The notes under the pieces were generated by a model. That model ran no database searches and was not told where the DNA came from. It worked only from the letters and a program-made list of their open reading frames with translations. Below are positions 36,697 through 48,270 of a stretch of 64,000 nt of DNA, one piece after another. Positions within the stretch are counted from its first letter, which is position 1. Each line of letters opens with the position of its first letter. Source of the DNA: Phaseolus vulgaris (lineage: Eukaryota; Streptophyta; Magnoliopsida; Fabales; Fabaceae); the NCBI RefSeq assembly GCF_000499845.2, contig NC_023751.2, forward strand, positions 32,363,065 through 32,427,064, in the 5' to 3' direction. The translations under genes were made by a program, and so were the position numbers.

Positions 36697-38458
36697 ATGA
36701 AGGTTGCTCCGGTGGTGGTGTTCTTGTTCAGAGACTCAGAGGGTTTCGCCGCCGCCATCTTACAAGCTCTCCACCCAAACACGTCATCCTCCTTCACCCG
36801 CCGGTAATTTTTTCTTCTCATCACTTTTTCTTCACTGAACTCAAGGTCATAACCATTATTCATTGATGAATTTGTGTTGTAGAGAGGACACATTCGACCA
36901 CTCCCTGGAGCCTTATGGAATCAAACACCTCAAAGCATCTGGGAGCGTTTCGCACTTCGTTGATGAGCACGGCGCTTATATGGTAACCCTCCTCAACCAC
37001 CCTCTTACACTTTTTCTCATGTTTTCTCAGATATTGTTCTATGATGGTAATTTATTCATATAAGCACAAAAATTAGATGCCCTTTTGGATGAAATTGTGA
37101 AATGATAGTGAGTGGTTGCGAGATATCCGTTAAATTTGCTTTCTTGTTGCGTGGCATTGAAGAGAGTGAATACATACGAGCTGAAAAAGGTAGTTGAAAC
37201 CTTGGGAGGAATGTCTGAAGTCATTCTTCTGGCTGTAAACAATTTGAGCCTCTTTCAGTGAGGGGTAGTTTTTTATTTTCAAATGTTGGTTCTGAAATTT
37301 CCTTCCTAAAGATAGAATTTATCACTCATAACATAACTGATTTATTCTCCAGTCTAGATTCTCGTGGTTAATTTCGTACTCCTTTGCTAGAGGATATGAT
37401 TTTTTAGATCTTTGTTCAAGGTGTTTCTATGATTACATTTGATGTTTCTTCAAGTTAGACAACTGTGAATTCTTGTATTTTCTTTAAATTGGATCAATTT
37501 CTCTACTGAGATTGACTTTCTGAAAATATTCACAAGCTGCTGCTTGATTCTGTAAAATTGGAGTTAATACTCTGAGAAATTAGATTTAAATGGTAAACTT
37601 AAAGCATACAAATTTATCTTCTGAGATGATTCGCCATTCGTATGCTTCAGAAATACATCTGATTCTGTTAAACTCTTCATATCCAGGTTTCAATTGTGGC
37701 TATGGAGCATTATGAGCCACCAGTACTAGCTTGTGCTCTTAATGAAGTCCTCAATAAAATTACTGCAGATAAATCATCCCTGCCTACACTTTTGGTACCA
37801 TTTTTGGTGGAATCTTCCAAGGTTAAAGGGAAAATTAAACACCTAGGATCAGATGAAAGCAAACCTCTGATATTTGGTATACCGATTGGTCAAAATACAG
37901 ACATAATGCAGGCCTTACTCAACAAAACCCAGGAGCTACCATCTTCGTCATGGATTCAACATGAAATTTTTGCATCTTTTCTTCACTTTGTTCGTGTAAT
38001 GCAGTTACCAACCTTTTTTCTAATTGGACAAACTAGTCAATATTTGGACGATCAATCCACCAAACAACATGAGGTATTCATTTGACTCATCACTTTTAAA
38101 GCATGTTTATTGATCTCTAAAAAAAACTGTCTTCTACTTTTGACACTGGTTGGTGTCAATGGATAGCATATCATGAGGCAACCTTCCTGCAAACAGGGGG
38201 ACTGTTGGCTTAGTTATAATATTTTAACCATGCAATAACCTAAAAAGAAATTGTGTAGCATCCTTCTTTTTTTTGTCCTTCAATAAACTGCTGCGTCTTC
38301 AACAGCTAATTTACGATGGTTTGTGCTAGATAATTCATGCTATAGGAGAGATTTTGGCTAGTACTACAGGTCTGCAGTTTTCAGAAGACAGAGTGGTATG
38401 GAATCCAAAAAAGAAATCAGTTCAAAGCAAAGAGCCATGGCAAGCATTATATGGTTGA
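36697..38458 (+). CDS. Conserved plant protein of unknown function, four exons
   Basis: The exons are 36697-36803, 36883-36982, 37687-38073 and 38330-38458, joined in phase by GT-AG introns to 240 residues. Recognisable stretches are MKVAPVVVFLFRDSEGFAAA, the EPYGIKHLKASGSVSHFVDE block in exon 2, LPTLLVPFLVES and HEIFASFLHFVRVMQLPTFF in exon 3, and a tail ending SKEPWQALYG. I do not recognise it with certainty. The size and mixed alpha/beta look fit a proteasome-assembly-chaperone-like fold, a weak guess. An upstream acceptor (AG at 38304-38305) would give a seven-codon tail ending at the TAG at 38327-38329; the acceptor at 38328-38329 uses that same TAG and leads into the conserved tail. Confidence 0.72.
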
Positions 38459-40271
38459 AACAGGATCATTTACGTACTGACTTGGAACCAGTATTTTCAT
38501 GGATCTGATTCACCGAACCTTTGGTCTTATGTATCAACTATTTCCTTCAAAAGTTATTATTAATTTCCCCCCATATTTTCCTTACATCTTGTTCAAGTAT
38601 CTTAGTATTGTGTAAAGTGATGGATGTTGCCATCACATGTAGCTGCATTTTCTTTTGAGTATTTGTTGGTTTTATTTTGATCAACCTATTCGACGTATTG
38701 CATAGAGTAGATTTAACCGTTTATGTTATGCACCACACTGTATACTCACTGTCGCTTTGGTGCCTTGACCTCTTTTGAAGGGAGGTCAAGATAAGAGCCC
38801 CGGTTTTTTAGATTTTGCTTCTGTAAAAGAAACCATTAAAGATGAGGATGAGTTTCTAACTGTCTATATTTCGGTAAAGTACTAAAAAATAAGGTAAACT
38901 TTAAAATGATAATTATGGACGAGTTTCCCTTTCAAGAGATCACATGCTAAGGATTATGAAAGAGGGATGATGATAGCATCCAACTCATAAATCAGCAAAT
39001 TTAGGAAGTAGTTTAGGATCATGTTATTTGAATTATGATCTTAGCTTCTTTAGGATTTATGTGATATCATGCTTTTATCTGTTTTAGGGAGTTAATTGAG
39101 GGACACGATAATAAACATAGTGCAGGATTTAAGTTAGGTTTATGTTATTTGTACCATGATATTAAGCTTTAGAGAATATTGCAGTCTTATTAGTGTTGCT
39201 TAACCAAAAAAAAATGGTGTTCAACAGAAAGTACCATTATAGAACAAATGATGCGTTGAAGCAAGCTTGAATTTGTCAGCAATTGCTTCTAATTTTTAAC
39301 AAGAAACGATTTCAATATATGTAGTGTGGGAGGAATAAATGATTCAAAAATGATATTTTAACATCCTCTCTTGTTCAAACAATTAGGTCTTGAATTTAAC
39401 AACAATAATATGCATATATGAATTAACAAGATTTATGAATAAAATATTATTATAATTATTACATGGACAGTTGTTTAATTCTCAATATATCAAGTAGTGA
39501 TCCTTGAAGGACACATTTCAATTATACTATTAGAGAAAAATAGACTAAAGTAAGCAAAGTTGACACAGGACCCACCAATTTCTAAACAAGTAACTCTTCT
39601 TAAAATGCAATATTGGAATGTTCTTACATTTACATTTACATTTGATTATCTGTTATTTTTTTTCTATTTTACAGAGTTAGATGAGGGAAAGGATATTACA
39701 CATTTAAGGGAAGGGGTTATGATACTAGTACTGTGTAATGTACTGTCAAAACAAAGGTTATCTAAATTCATACGATAACACAAGTACTGACACTTGGCAT
39801 GCCTTTGTTAGACGAGTTCTCCAATCGGCTGTGCAACGGTTCCAGTAACTAATATCAAAATAATCCCTCCAACCAGACTGACAAGTTCTTTTTGACCGGA
39901 TTCAAGTTTCTACCATTGTCGATTTCCCAAGTGAAAGCCATAGACTGTTAACCTGCCAGATTCCATCAATAACAGATCAGTCACGATAAAACCAACTATT
40001 AACAAACTGATTTTGCAAAATATTCAGAGTAAAGTTTCATGAGCGAAATTTAAACTTACGATCTAATAATTACAGTAGAATGAACTACCGCAAAGAAATT
40101 ACACACACCTAAAGTAGATGAACCAATGAAATAGTAACTCGATAATGGAGTTCTTGAGCAAACGAAATTCAAGAACAGGATGTAAAACCGTCATGCAGCA
40201 TAAACCAGAAGGTAATATTAAATTTTGTGAAAAATGGAAGAAAAAGAAAGAAAAAGAAAGAAAAGAAAGAC
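38459..40271. other. Intergenic DNA
   Basis: No gene is supported; the ORFs at 39560-39778 and 40145-40348 are without family features. A GAAA-rich microsatellite lies at about 40236-40270, immediately after the stop codon of the minus-strand Gag-like ORF. Confidence 0.5.
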
Positions 40272-41306
40272 CTAATTCCTGCCACGACGACGGCCTCCGC
40301 GACCTTGGCCTCTTCGTCTACGACTTCCACGACCTCTTTCACCAGTAGAACACTGAGAGGAGCAAGATGGCGCGTTATCTTGATTTGAAGGGCCTCCTCC
40401 ACCATCAGCATAGCGATATTCATTTCTAAATTTCTCTTCTAGGATTAACAACCAGGTTTGGATATCGCTAACTGTGACTTCAGTGAAACTCTGCAAAGTT
40501 CGCGTCAGAGTGATGACTGCCTTATACTGTCTCGGCAATCCTCTCAAGACCACTTCAACGTGTTCAATTGTAGACAGAGGAAAACCTGTTTCAGCTAAAG
40601 AATCAGCAATGAATTGGATCTTGTCAACGTACTCCGACACAGTCCGATTTTCTTTCCTTATGTCCCTCAGCTCTAACCTGTGTTGCCGAACCATCGCTCT
40701 CAAGTGAGACTGGAAGTGTTCTTTCACCGTATCCCAAACCTGCCACGAGTATTTGTATCCGGCCATTATAGGAGCAACGCCTCTGCCAATAGACGATAAC
40801 AACCACGTGAGCAACATCTGATCTTGAATAATCCATCGCCGATACTCTTCGGTTTCGATGTTCTCCGTGCGATCACTTTCGCTTGCGTATTGCTCAGGAA
40901 TGACGGGCTTCACCACGAACCCTAGCAGATCGCGCGCTTTCAGGACAGCTTCAACTTTCTCGCTCCACGCAAGATAGTTCTTGCCGTCCAGCTTAATCGG
41001 TATCTTGTCAGTCAAAGTCACAGATGCGGATATCGATGAAGATGTGGTAGTGGATGATGTGGCGGACGCAGAAGTTGAGGCGGACACAGATGTCGATGCC
41101 AAGGTTGACGCCGATGTGGACGACGGCAGCGGTGGCGACGGTGAGGAGGATACCGGTGGCGTGGTCGACGAGGATAACGACGGGGAGGTGGAGGATGATA
41201 CGGGTAGGGAGGTGGACGTAGACTGTGACGATGATGATGTCGTAGACGGGCATGATGAGGAAACTGCTTTGCTTTCAGGGGTGCCTTCTTGTTTCTTTGG
41301 CGCCAT
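40272..41306 (-). CDS. Stand-alone Ty1/copia Gag-like protein, 344 residues
   Basis: Residues 1-98 are a Ser/Thr/Pro-rich low-complexity region. Residues 100-300 form the copia Gag domain (retrotran_gag/UBN2 type): KLDGKNYLAWSEKVEAVL, WIIQDQMLLTWLLSSI, QVWDTVKEHFQS, LRDIRKENRTVSEYVDKIQF and IEHVEVVLRGLPRQY. The tail is Gly/Arg-rich (GERGRGSRRRRGQGRGGRRR) and ends without the usual CCHC zinc knuckle. No protease, integrase, RT or LTR is next to it. It is either a 5' fragment of a copia element that kept its frame or a Gag-derived host gene. Arg-rich tails of this kind bind RNA. The plus-strand ORF at 40981-41310 is a shadow of the Ser/Thr-rich part. Confidence 0.75.
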   Translation of the reverse strand: MAPKKQEGTPESKAVSSSCPSTTSSSSQSTSTSLPVSSSTSPSLSSSTTPPVSSSPSPPLPSSTSASTLASTSVSASTSASATSSTTTSSSISASVTLTDKIPIKLDGKNYLAWSEKVEAVLKARDLLGFVVKPVIPEQYASESDRTENIETEEYRRWIIQDQMLLTWLLSSIGRGVAPIMAGYKYSWQVWDTVKEHFQSHLRAMVRQHRLELRDIRKENRTVSEYVDKIQFIADSLAETGFPLSTIEHVEVVLRGLPRQYKAVITLTRTLQSFTEVTVSDIQTWLLILEEKFRNEYRYADGGGGPSNQDNAPSCSSQCSTGERGRGSRRRRGQGRGGRRRGRN

Positions 41307-41309
41307 CTA

Positions 41310-42578
41310 AGTGCAGAGAAGAGGATTCAATATTGGAATGTACCTTTTATTTTGAATGTGCACAACTATGCTCAATCACTTTCCTAATTATGCTTATAAC
41401 ATGAATCACAATTTTAATACCCAATTACCACTACAATTTTACTTTGCTAATGATAGTACACAAAAATATGATAATTAGGGATAGTAAAAAAAAATGTATT
41501 TTGATAGATACACTATCCTTATTTATTTTTAATTTTTCACTAATATCCCTGTTTTGATGAAGGGTAGAAATATCATGATATTCATTAATAATTTATTATC
41601 AAATTTAATTTAAATATTTAAAAAAAACAGTCATCGAAATAAAGTTATGAAATATTAATGATTGAATAATTGTTTAGAGTTTAATTTTATATATTTATAT
41701 TATTTTAATTCAACTTTTGAAAGTAAAGTTTTTTTTTTAAATAATATATAAATTTATTTTTTAGAAAGATCAAAATTATTTTTACTAATATTTTGTTATG
41801 TAATTTTAATTGAATTATATTTTTAAATTCATTTTTATCTGAATTTATATTTGAAAAAAAATAATAAAATAAAAAGTATTTCGCTAGTATCCAAATACTC
41901 ACGGCCGTAAAAAAAATTGGTGAACATTTTTATTTTTGAATAGATAGTATCCTTATGTTACTTTACCATTGGCATTCTTGATGGAAAATTATGAAATGTT
42001 GCCCAAACCTCACCCATGCACCCAAAACATCATTTCCCAACTTTTCCCTACTCTCCAAATCCCTACCATTTTCCACTGCAAAACCCAAAAATTATGTTGC
42101 ACCATTGTTATATCTATTTTCTATCAAGCGAAAGAAAGAAAGAATGAAATAAAATAAAAAGATATTTTAGGAACTTCAATCCTATTACAGTGAAATAAGG
42201 TTTATGTATATGCATAATCCTAACAAAATCAGAATAACATTAAAACCTGGTCTATCAGTCCTCAAACAACTTTTGTATACATCAAATCTCACCCTCTATA
42301 ATTATAAATTGTCATGATCACAATTGTGAACCAAAAAGCTTTACACAAATATGTTTCAAACGATTTCAGTCTAAGCTATCGGAATCCAACAAAAAAATCT
42401 TACATGTGATTCCAGTACAAGTCAAAGACATAACATAACATATCAATAAGCACGCATTCAAAATTTTGTCCCAATTAACTTGGACCAACAACAAAGTTCG
42501 TCTAAATTACCTAAAGGTTGACATGCAAATGTAAGGATTCAAGATCCAGTCAGAATATGAAGAATTAAATGAGAGTAT
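41310..42578. other. AT-rich intergenic DNA
   Basis: No gene is supported; the ORFs at 41705-41902 and 41969-42157 have no recognisable features. The promoter for the Gag-like ORF, if any, should lie at 41310-41500. Confidence 0.45.
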
Positions 42579-42848
42579 TTATTACGAAGTGATTTAAGCC
42601 TAACTCAACCCCATAAAACCGGCTCATGAGGTTGAGGTTTGCACCCACTTATATACAATGAAAGACTCTAATCTCTAGTCGATGTGGGATCTCCAACACA
42701 CCCCCCTCACGCCGAGACTACCAACTCGTGCGTGGGACTATATATTATGGGTGGTTCGATAGCGGCCCGATAGCGGGTGGCACGATAGACCCAACACAAA
42801 CACTCGCTGGGATAGGCTCGAAAATGGCTCTGATACCATATTACGAAG
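42579..42848 (-). mobile_element. TRIM-like element, truncated copy (left arm of inverted repeat)
   Basis: On the minus strand it shows the tail of a 5' LTR, the primer-binding site TGGTATCAGAGCC (42826-42838, complement of initiator tRNA-Met), an internal region, a polypurine tract (GTGAGGGGGGTG) and a 3' LTR starting TGTTGGAGATCCC (42579-42698). The short LTR and tiny internal region without genes are the definition of a TRIM. It matches the copy at 44466-44738 in inverted orientation. Confidence 0.8.
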
Positions 42849-43198
42849 TGGAATAGAGATGAACAAAAGAGAACAGAGATGAACAAAAGAGTAAACTGAA
42901 GACAAAGGATATGAGAATGAATATCTCTTCTTTCTTGTTATTCAAATCAAAACAAATGGTCTGAATATATACAAGTAGTACACTCATTATAGGTTTAACT
43001 AAAGAGGAAAAGAATCAATAAAGGTTATTGACACACAAGACAAAATAAAGGTTATTGACCTCTATAAAGAGAAACAACTGATAATTAGAAAAGACACCAA
43101 AATTCTTCTCTATAAAGAGAAACAACTGATAATTAGAAAAGACATCCAATTAATATTAGGATCCTTCTATAACTCTCTGGTATCTGTATCCTTTAATA
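42849..43198 (-). repeat. 3' LTR of a Ty1/copia element
   Basis: On the minus strand it follows the purine-rich AGCTTGTGGCGGGG, starts TATTAAAGGATACAG (TG changed to TA) and ends GTTCATCTCTATTCCA, about 350 bp. It contains a 40-bp tandem duplication with CTAATTATCAGTTGTTTCTC. It directly adjoins the TRIM copy. Confidence 0.75.
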
Positions 43199-43257
43199 CC
43201 CCGCCACAAGCTGGAGAGCAAATATTGATGATGAGACCCAGCTTGGAACAAATATTC

Positions 43258-44399
43258 TTAAAAGATTGAGGACTTAAAAGCTTTGGTATAAATATCAGTC
43301 AGATGCTCTGTGGTGGAAATGGGAAGCAAATGGATGAGACCCTTCTTTAATTTTTCCCAGACCACGTGACAATCTATTTCTATATGTTTTGTACGCTCGT
43401 GAAACACTGGATTTGCTGCAATGTATCTTGCTGAGTCATTGTCACAGTATAAAAGAGATGGTTGCTCAAAAGGAACTTTGAAATCTTGAAAAAGATAAGT
43501 TAGCCATTGAATTTCACATGTAACAGTGGCCATTGCCCTGTATTCAGCTTCACAAGAACTCTTTGATATTGTTCCTTGCTTATTTGATTTCCAAGATATG
43601 AGAGAATTTCCAAGATACACACTAAAACCAGTCACTGATTGTCTTGAATCACTACATGTGCCCCAATCACTATCACAACAGGCTTTCAGATGAACAGAGG
43701 TAGTGGAAGAGAAAAATAGACCAAGACTTGGAGCCCCTTTGATATATCTAAGAATTCTAATCGATGCATTATAGTGAGCAATTGTAGGCTTAGAAAGAAA
43801 TTGAGAAAGTTGTTGCACAGAAAATGTTATGTCGAGCTGGACAACCTTGAGGGTATTACGCCTCTTGGCCTCTCTTCACACTTACACACCACTTAGTGGT
43901 GATGTACTGTGCTTCGAAGGTGATAGCTAGAGAGACTCAGGGTATTAGTGAGATACATAAGTCTTCCAATCAATCTTCTGTAGGCTTGAATGTCTGTGAA
44001 AGGAACACTTCTAGTAGAAGAGAATTTCTCATGATTATTAATAGGAGTGGGTGCAGGTTTGCAGGCTAAAAGACCTGCATCTGTTAATAATTCCAATGCA
44101 TATTTCCTTTGATTTACCATTATTCTTGTCTTACTTCTTGCTACTTCTAGACCAAGAAAATATCTTAAATTCCCAAGATCTTTAATCTTCAATGTCTGAT
44201 TCAAGGCTTGTTTGATTTGAGCAATCTCTTCTTTATCATTTCCTGTCAATATTATATCATCCACTTATACCAATAATGCTGTAAAAGATCCTTAAGAAGA
44301 ATTAATGAATAAGGAATGGTCATTTATAGATTGAATATATCCCATAGAAAGCAAAAATGATGACAGTTTGGCAAACCATTCTTTGCTAGCTTGCTTAAG
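43258..44399 (-). pseudogene. Ty1/copia reverse transcriptase-RNase H fragment, broken
   Basis: On the minus strand the RT part starts abruptly at about 44399 (YGLKQASKEWF). It has two in-frame stops before 44264, one of them replacing the Tyr of the YVDD active site. It stays open through KDLGNLRYFLGLEVARS to LMYLTNT. About 90 bp of unrelated sequence (43840-43930) then breaks the frame. The second ORF (43818-43258) is a nearly complete copia RNase H end: LKACCDSDWGTCSDSRQSVTG, SWKSNKQGTISKSSCEAEYR, a CDN motif and FHERTKHIEIDCHVV. The 5' two thirds of the element are absent. Confidence 0.88.
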
Positions 44400-44738
44400 A
44401 CCATATCCTTTGTCTTTAGTTTACTCTTTTTGTTCATCTCTGTTCTCTTTTGTTCATCTCTATTCCACTCCGTAATATGGTATCAGAGCCATTTTCGAGC
44501 CTATCCTAGCGAGTGTTTGTGTTGGGTCTATCGTGCCACCCGCTATCGGGCCGCTATCGGACCACCCATAATATATAGTCCCACGCACGAGTTGGTAGTC
44601 TCGGCGTGAGGGGGGTGTGTTGGAGATCCCACATCGACTAGAGATTAGAGTCTTTCATTGTATATAAGTGGGTGCAAACCTCAACCCTATGAGCTGATTT
44701 TATGAGGTTGAGTTAGACTTAAAGTCCACTTCTTAACA
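44400..44738 (+). mobile_element. Copia LTR end plus TRIM-like element (right arm of inverted repeat)
   Basis: 44400-44467 is the last 68 bp of the copia LTR, now on the plus strand. From there the sequence passes into the TRIM at exactly the junction seen in the left arm. The primer-binding site is at 44478-44490, the polypurine tract GTGAGGGGGGTG ends near 44617, and the 3' LTR is 44618-44738 (TGTTGGAGATCCC to TCTTAACA) with a TATATAAG box. Together with 42579-42916 it makes an inverted repeat of about 338 bp per arm. Confidence 0.8.
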
Positions 44739-44755
44739 GTATTTTAGATCTCAAT

Positions 44756-45197
44756 TGTTCTCGAACGGGGTTAAAACCAAGAGAACAATTCGGATCACGC
44801 CTCGGTTGGTTGGTCTACACTTCCTCTCTTCCTCTCAAAATGAACCCTTCGCTCCTCCTTCGTCACTCTCCCTCTCGGTCTCTGTGAACTCCAAGCTCAA
44901 ATAGTACTTGTAAAAGGACACTCCGACACTCAAGTGAGAATTCGGTATTCGGCACTCGGTGCTATTAGTACTGTATAATGACGTACCTGATTCTTGGAAT
45001 CTATGCTTATTTATATGGTTGGCCCTTCGCTATTGGGTCGAATTAGGAAGCTGGGTCATGCTTAGGAGTGCATTACCTATTGCTTGATCATTGATTAGTC
45101 TCATTAATCCTGTTTAGGCATAATGGTTTTTGTGGTGTTGGTCGGCTTGGACCGGGTGCCGAGTCATGGTCTCGATCATGCGGATCCTTCCAGTACA
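44756..45197. mobile_element. Solo LTR, 442 bp, with 5-bp target duplication
   Basis: It starts TGTTCTCGAACGGGG and ends CTTCCAGTACA. The flanks are TCAAT (44751-44755) and TCAAC (45198-45202), a target duplication with one mismatch. The end motifs (TGTTC..., ...AGTACA) match those of element 1, and ACTCCGACACTCAAGT resembles the element 2 LTR motif, so it belongs to a related gypsy family. No internal region remains. Confidence 0.75.
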
Positions 45198-45244
45198 TCA
45201 ACCAAGTTTATATCTTTAGTTGGGCCAAATAAAAGACTTTCTCC

Positions 45245-45525
45245 ACATCCTCCTTCCCTTGTTTAAAAATGATTATTCCTATAATTCCAGATACCCCAAA
45301 TTACTACAACCTATAACCCCTTTCATACTAGATTTTGCTTATAGTTAACATGAAATATATGAAATTGTTCACAATGGCACATGAGATTAGCATGTTGTAC
45401 AACCCTTACACCTAATCAGTTCCAACATTAATTCCAAACACTTCCTGTAATGTTACATCTAAGAAACAAATGTTGAACATATTCCTCATCAGCTTCACAT
45501 AAGGGACATATTGTGGTATTTAAAG
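45245..45525 (-). pseudogene. LINE reverse-transcriptase C-terminal fragment (zf-RVT region)
   Basis: The minus strand around 45525-45430 encodes CPLCEADEEYVQHLFLRCNI, the typical zinc-finger-like C-terminus of plant LINE ORF2. Further on is a WGIWNYRNNHF motif near 45280. Several stops are present. Only the extreme 3' end remains, as expected for 5'-truncated LINE insertions. Confidence 0.75.
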
Positions 45526-47084
45526 TGTTATATGGAAAATATTACTTTTAAACCGAAAAAAAAAAAATAACATCTATGTGACAACCTATTATAATAATAT
45601 TTAAAAAATAAAAATAAAATAAAAATAATTAAAATATTAATTTATTGGCTTAAATGTTTTCTCTTGTTTACGATCTCACCCTATCACGACCCTTCTTATT
45701 ATATCTATGATTATCTTTGTGTCAAAACATGTTCACTAGTGTACACTTTGTCAAAACCTCACAATCCAAAACAATCACAAAATCCATCTACTACATCTTT
45801 ATTGAGTTTCTTTATGGCTTTAAAGATCAACAAAATGAAAAATATTCGTGATTCTACACAATAGGACTAATACGTGGATGCATGGTTTTACTATGTTTTG
45901 GGTTATGCTTTTCTATTTAAGAATTAAAGTTCAGCTTCTTTAAAAAAGTTACCTAAGTCTCTTTAGGGCTTAAAGTTGGCCTATTTTTTGGAGAAAATAA
46001 TTTGACTTTTGATCTATTTAGGGCTAAAACTTTTCCTTTTTAAAACAAATTACTACATTGTTTTCTGTTTAAGGCTTAAAGTTCAGTTATTTTTTTATGG
46101 TTTAAATTTCAACTCTTTTATTTTCAAAGAAAATAACCAAATCTCTTTTTATTTAAGGCAAGTTGATTTTTTATTTTATGAAAAATAATTAAACTTTTGA
46201 TCTATTGAAGGTTTAATTTTTTTAAAACAAATTGCACCGTTCTTTTCTAACTGGGGACTTAATGTTATTTTTTTTTTAGAAATTGTCGACTCTCTTTTGT
46301 TTATGTTTAAAATATACATTCTAATTATTATTTTTTTCTGATTAGAGTCCAAAATTCTTTTTGTGAGTGTATGTATGTTTTGTCCCATTCTAAAAAGCTA
46401 GAGCAAAAAAAATTCTATCATTTCACTACTTTGTCTTAAATATGTCATTACTGCAAAATAAATTTCATTTTATTTATGAAATAATTCCTAAAAAAGAAAA
46501 TTGGAATCTCATTGCCAAGGTGATAGGTCTCTAGTTCGTATGCAATTTCACCAAACAAAAGTTTCCACTTTTTGTGGAGTTTTTTTTTTCTAGAAGACAA
46601 AAGGTTTTGTCTTTCAATTGTTTCTTCTCATATAGTTTATATAGTTTGTATGATATTTTGGCCTCTAGTTTATTTAATTAGAAACTTCAGGTAGATAATT
46701 ATAATTCATTCTTAACTAGGAAGGACTCTAATTTATAAATTCTAAAGTAAAATTGTTAGGATGCATTCTATTTACTACAACACTAATAAAATTAACTTTT
46801 AAGTTTAAAACTAAGGTAGTTTTAGCGGATAGTAATTTGGTACACAAAATACTCTATAACATACAATACAAGAAAATAATTAAATAACAAATAATTTTAA
46901 AAACAAAAATAATTAGTTACTATTTGACTAACTAAACTATTGATATATAAAATAGTTTCTATTATTAATACAAATTTATAAACTAGTTTCTAACATTAAC
47001 TATCAAGGTTTTACTACTAACTATTTTAAATTCTAAATTAATTTGACTAGTAATATACTATTTGCATATATAATTAAGCATTAT
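45526..47084. other. AT-rich intergenic DNA
   Basis: No gene is supported. At 45890-46290 a loosely repeated pattern, TTTAGGGCTTAAAGTT and variants every 55-110 bp, suggests a decayed tandem array. At 46855-47080 the sequence resembles the arms of the foldback element at 48734-49060. Confidence 0.45.
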
Positions 47085-48270
47085 CACTACAAGAAAAACG
47101 CGAATTACATAAAGATATTTACATACGGATTGAAATTCGTATGTAAAATCAACATTACATACGAATCGAAATCCGTATGTAACAGGTATTACATACGGAT
47201 TTTTCCGTATGTAAACGACAAATAAAAAAAAATTTAAAGTGGGTGGGAGTCGAATCCAGGTTCTTTCAGTGACCAAAAAAACTTTAACCACCACACTAGC
47301 CAAACTCTTTAATATTATTATGATTTTTATTGTAATTATTATTATTATTAATATGAATAATATAAATAATATTAAAAAGATAAATAATATTAAAAAGATA
47401 AATAATATTAAAAAGATAAATAATATTAAAAAGATAAATAATATTAAAAAGATAAATAATATTAAAAAGATAAATAATATTAAAAAGATAAATAATATTA
47501 AAAAGATAAATAATATTAAAAAGATAAATAATATTAAAAAGATAAATAATATTAAAAAGATAAATAATATTAAAAAGATAAATAATATTAAAAAGATAAA
47601 TAATATTAAAAAAATAAATAATATTAAAAAGATAAATAATATTAAAAAGATAAATAATATTAAAAAGATAAATAATATGAATAATATGAATAATATAAAT
47701 AATAATATTAAAAAGATAAATAATATGAATAATATGAATAATATGAATAATATTATAATTTTAATAATATGAATAATACTAATAATATTATTATCAATAA
47801 TATTAATAATATCAATAATATTAATAATATGAATAATATTAATATAATATTAATAATATGAATATAATATAAATAATATGAATATAATATTAATAATATG
47901 AATATAATATTAATAATATGAATAAAATATTAATAATATGAATAAAATATTAATAATATGAATATAATATTAATGATACAAATATAATAATATTATTATT
48001 AATATCATTAATATAATTTATATTATTATTAATATAATTTATATTATTATTATTAATATAATAATAATAATTATTATTAATAATAAGTATAAACTATATT
48101 AATAATAATAAGTATAATAAAAATCGTGATATGACCAAAAAACTTGTCTGATCTAGTGGTTAATGCTTCCCTTAGTCATTGAAAGGACTTGACTTCTAAC
48201 ATTAATAATAATAAAAAAATTAAAAATAAATTTATTGCATTTTGTCCGTATGTAAAGCTATTTTATATAT
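47085..48270. mobile_element. CACTA-ended palindromic non-autonomous element
   Basis: The left end is CACTACAAGAAAAACGCG, the terminal type of plant CACTA (En/Spm) transposons. It is followed by four to five alternating ACATACGGAT/ATCCGTATGT subterminal repeats (47110-47215), as in this superfamily. A tRNA-like block comes next (47240-47310, minus), then microsatellite arrays. A second tRNA-like block in the opposite orientation follows (48128-48200, plus), then one TCCGTATGTAAAG repeat at 48245. The right CACTA terminus is not recognisable, so that end is truncated or decayed. No transposase is encoded. Confidence 0.6.
47362..47675. repeat. 18-bp tandem array, about 17 copies
   Basis: The unit AATAATATTAAAAAGATA repeats almost without change. 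It creates an apparent 177-residue frame of Ile-Asn-Asn-Ile-Lys-Lys repeats, which I do not regard as a gene. Similar AT microsatellites (AATAATATGAATATAATATT and variants) continue to about 48120. Confidence 0.95.

Noticed and set aside
40981..41310. Asp/Val-rich plus-strand ORF of 109 residues
   Set aside because: Shadow of the Ser/Thr-rich N-terminus of the Gag-like ORF on the minus strand.
47239..47772. 177-residue ORF of Ile-Asn-Asn-Ile-Lys-Lys repeats
   Set aside because: It is the translation of an 18-bp AT-rich array and has no conserved part.
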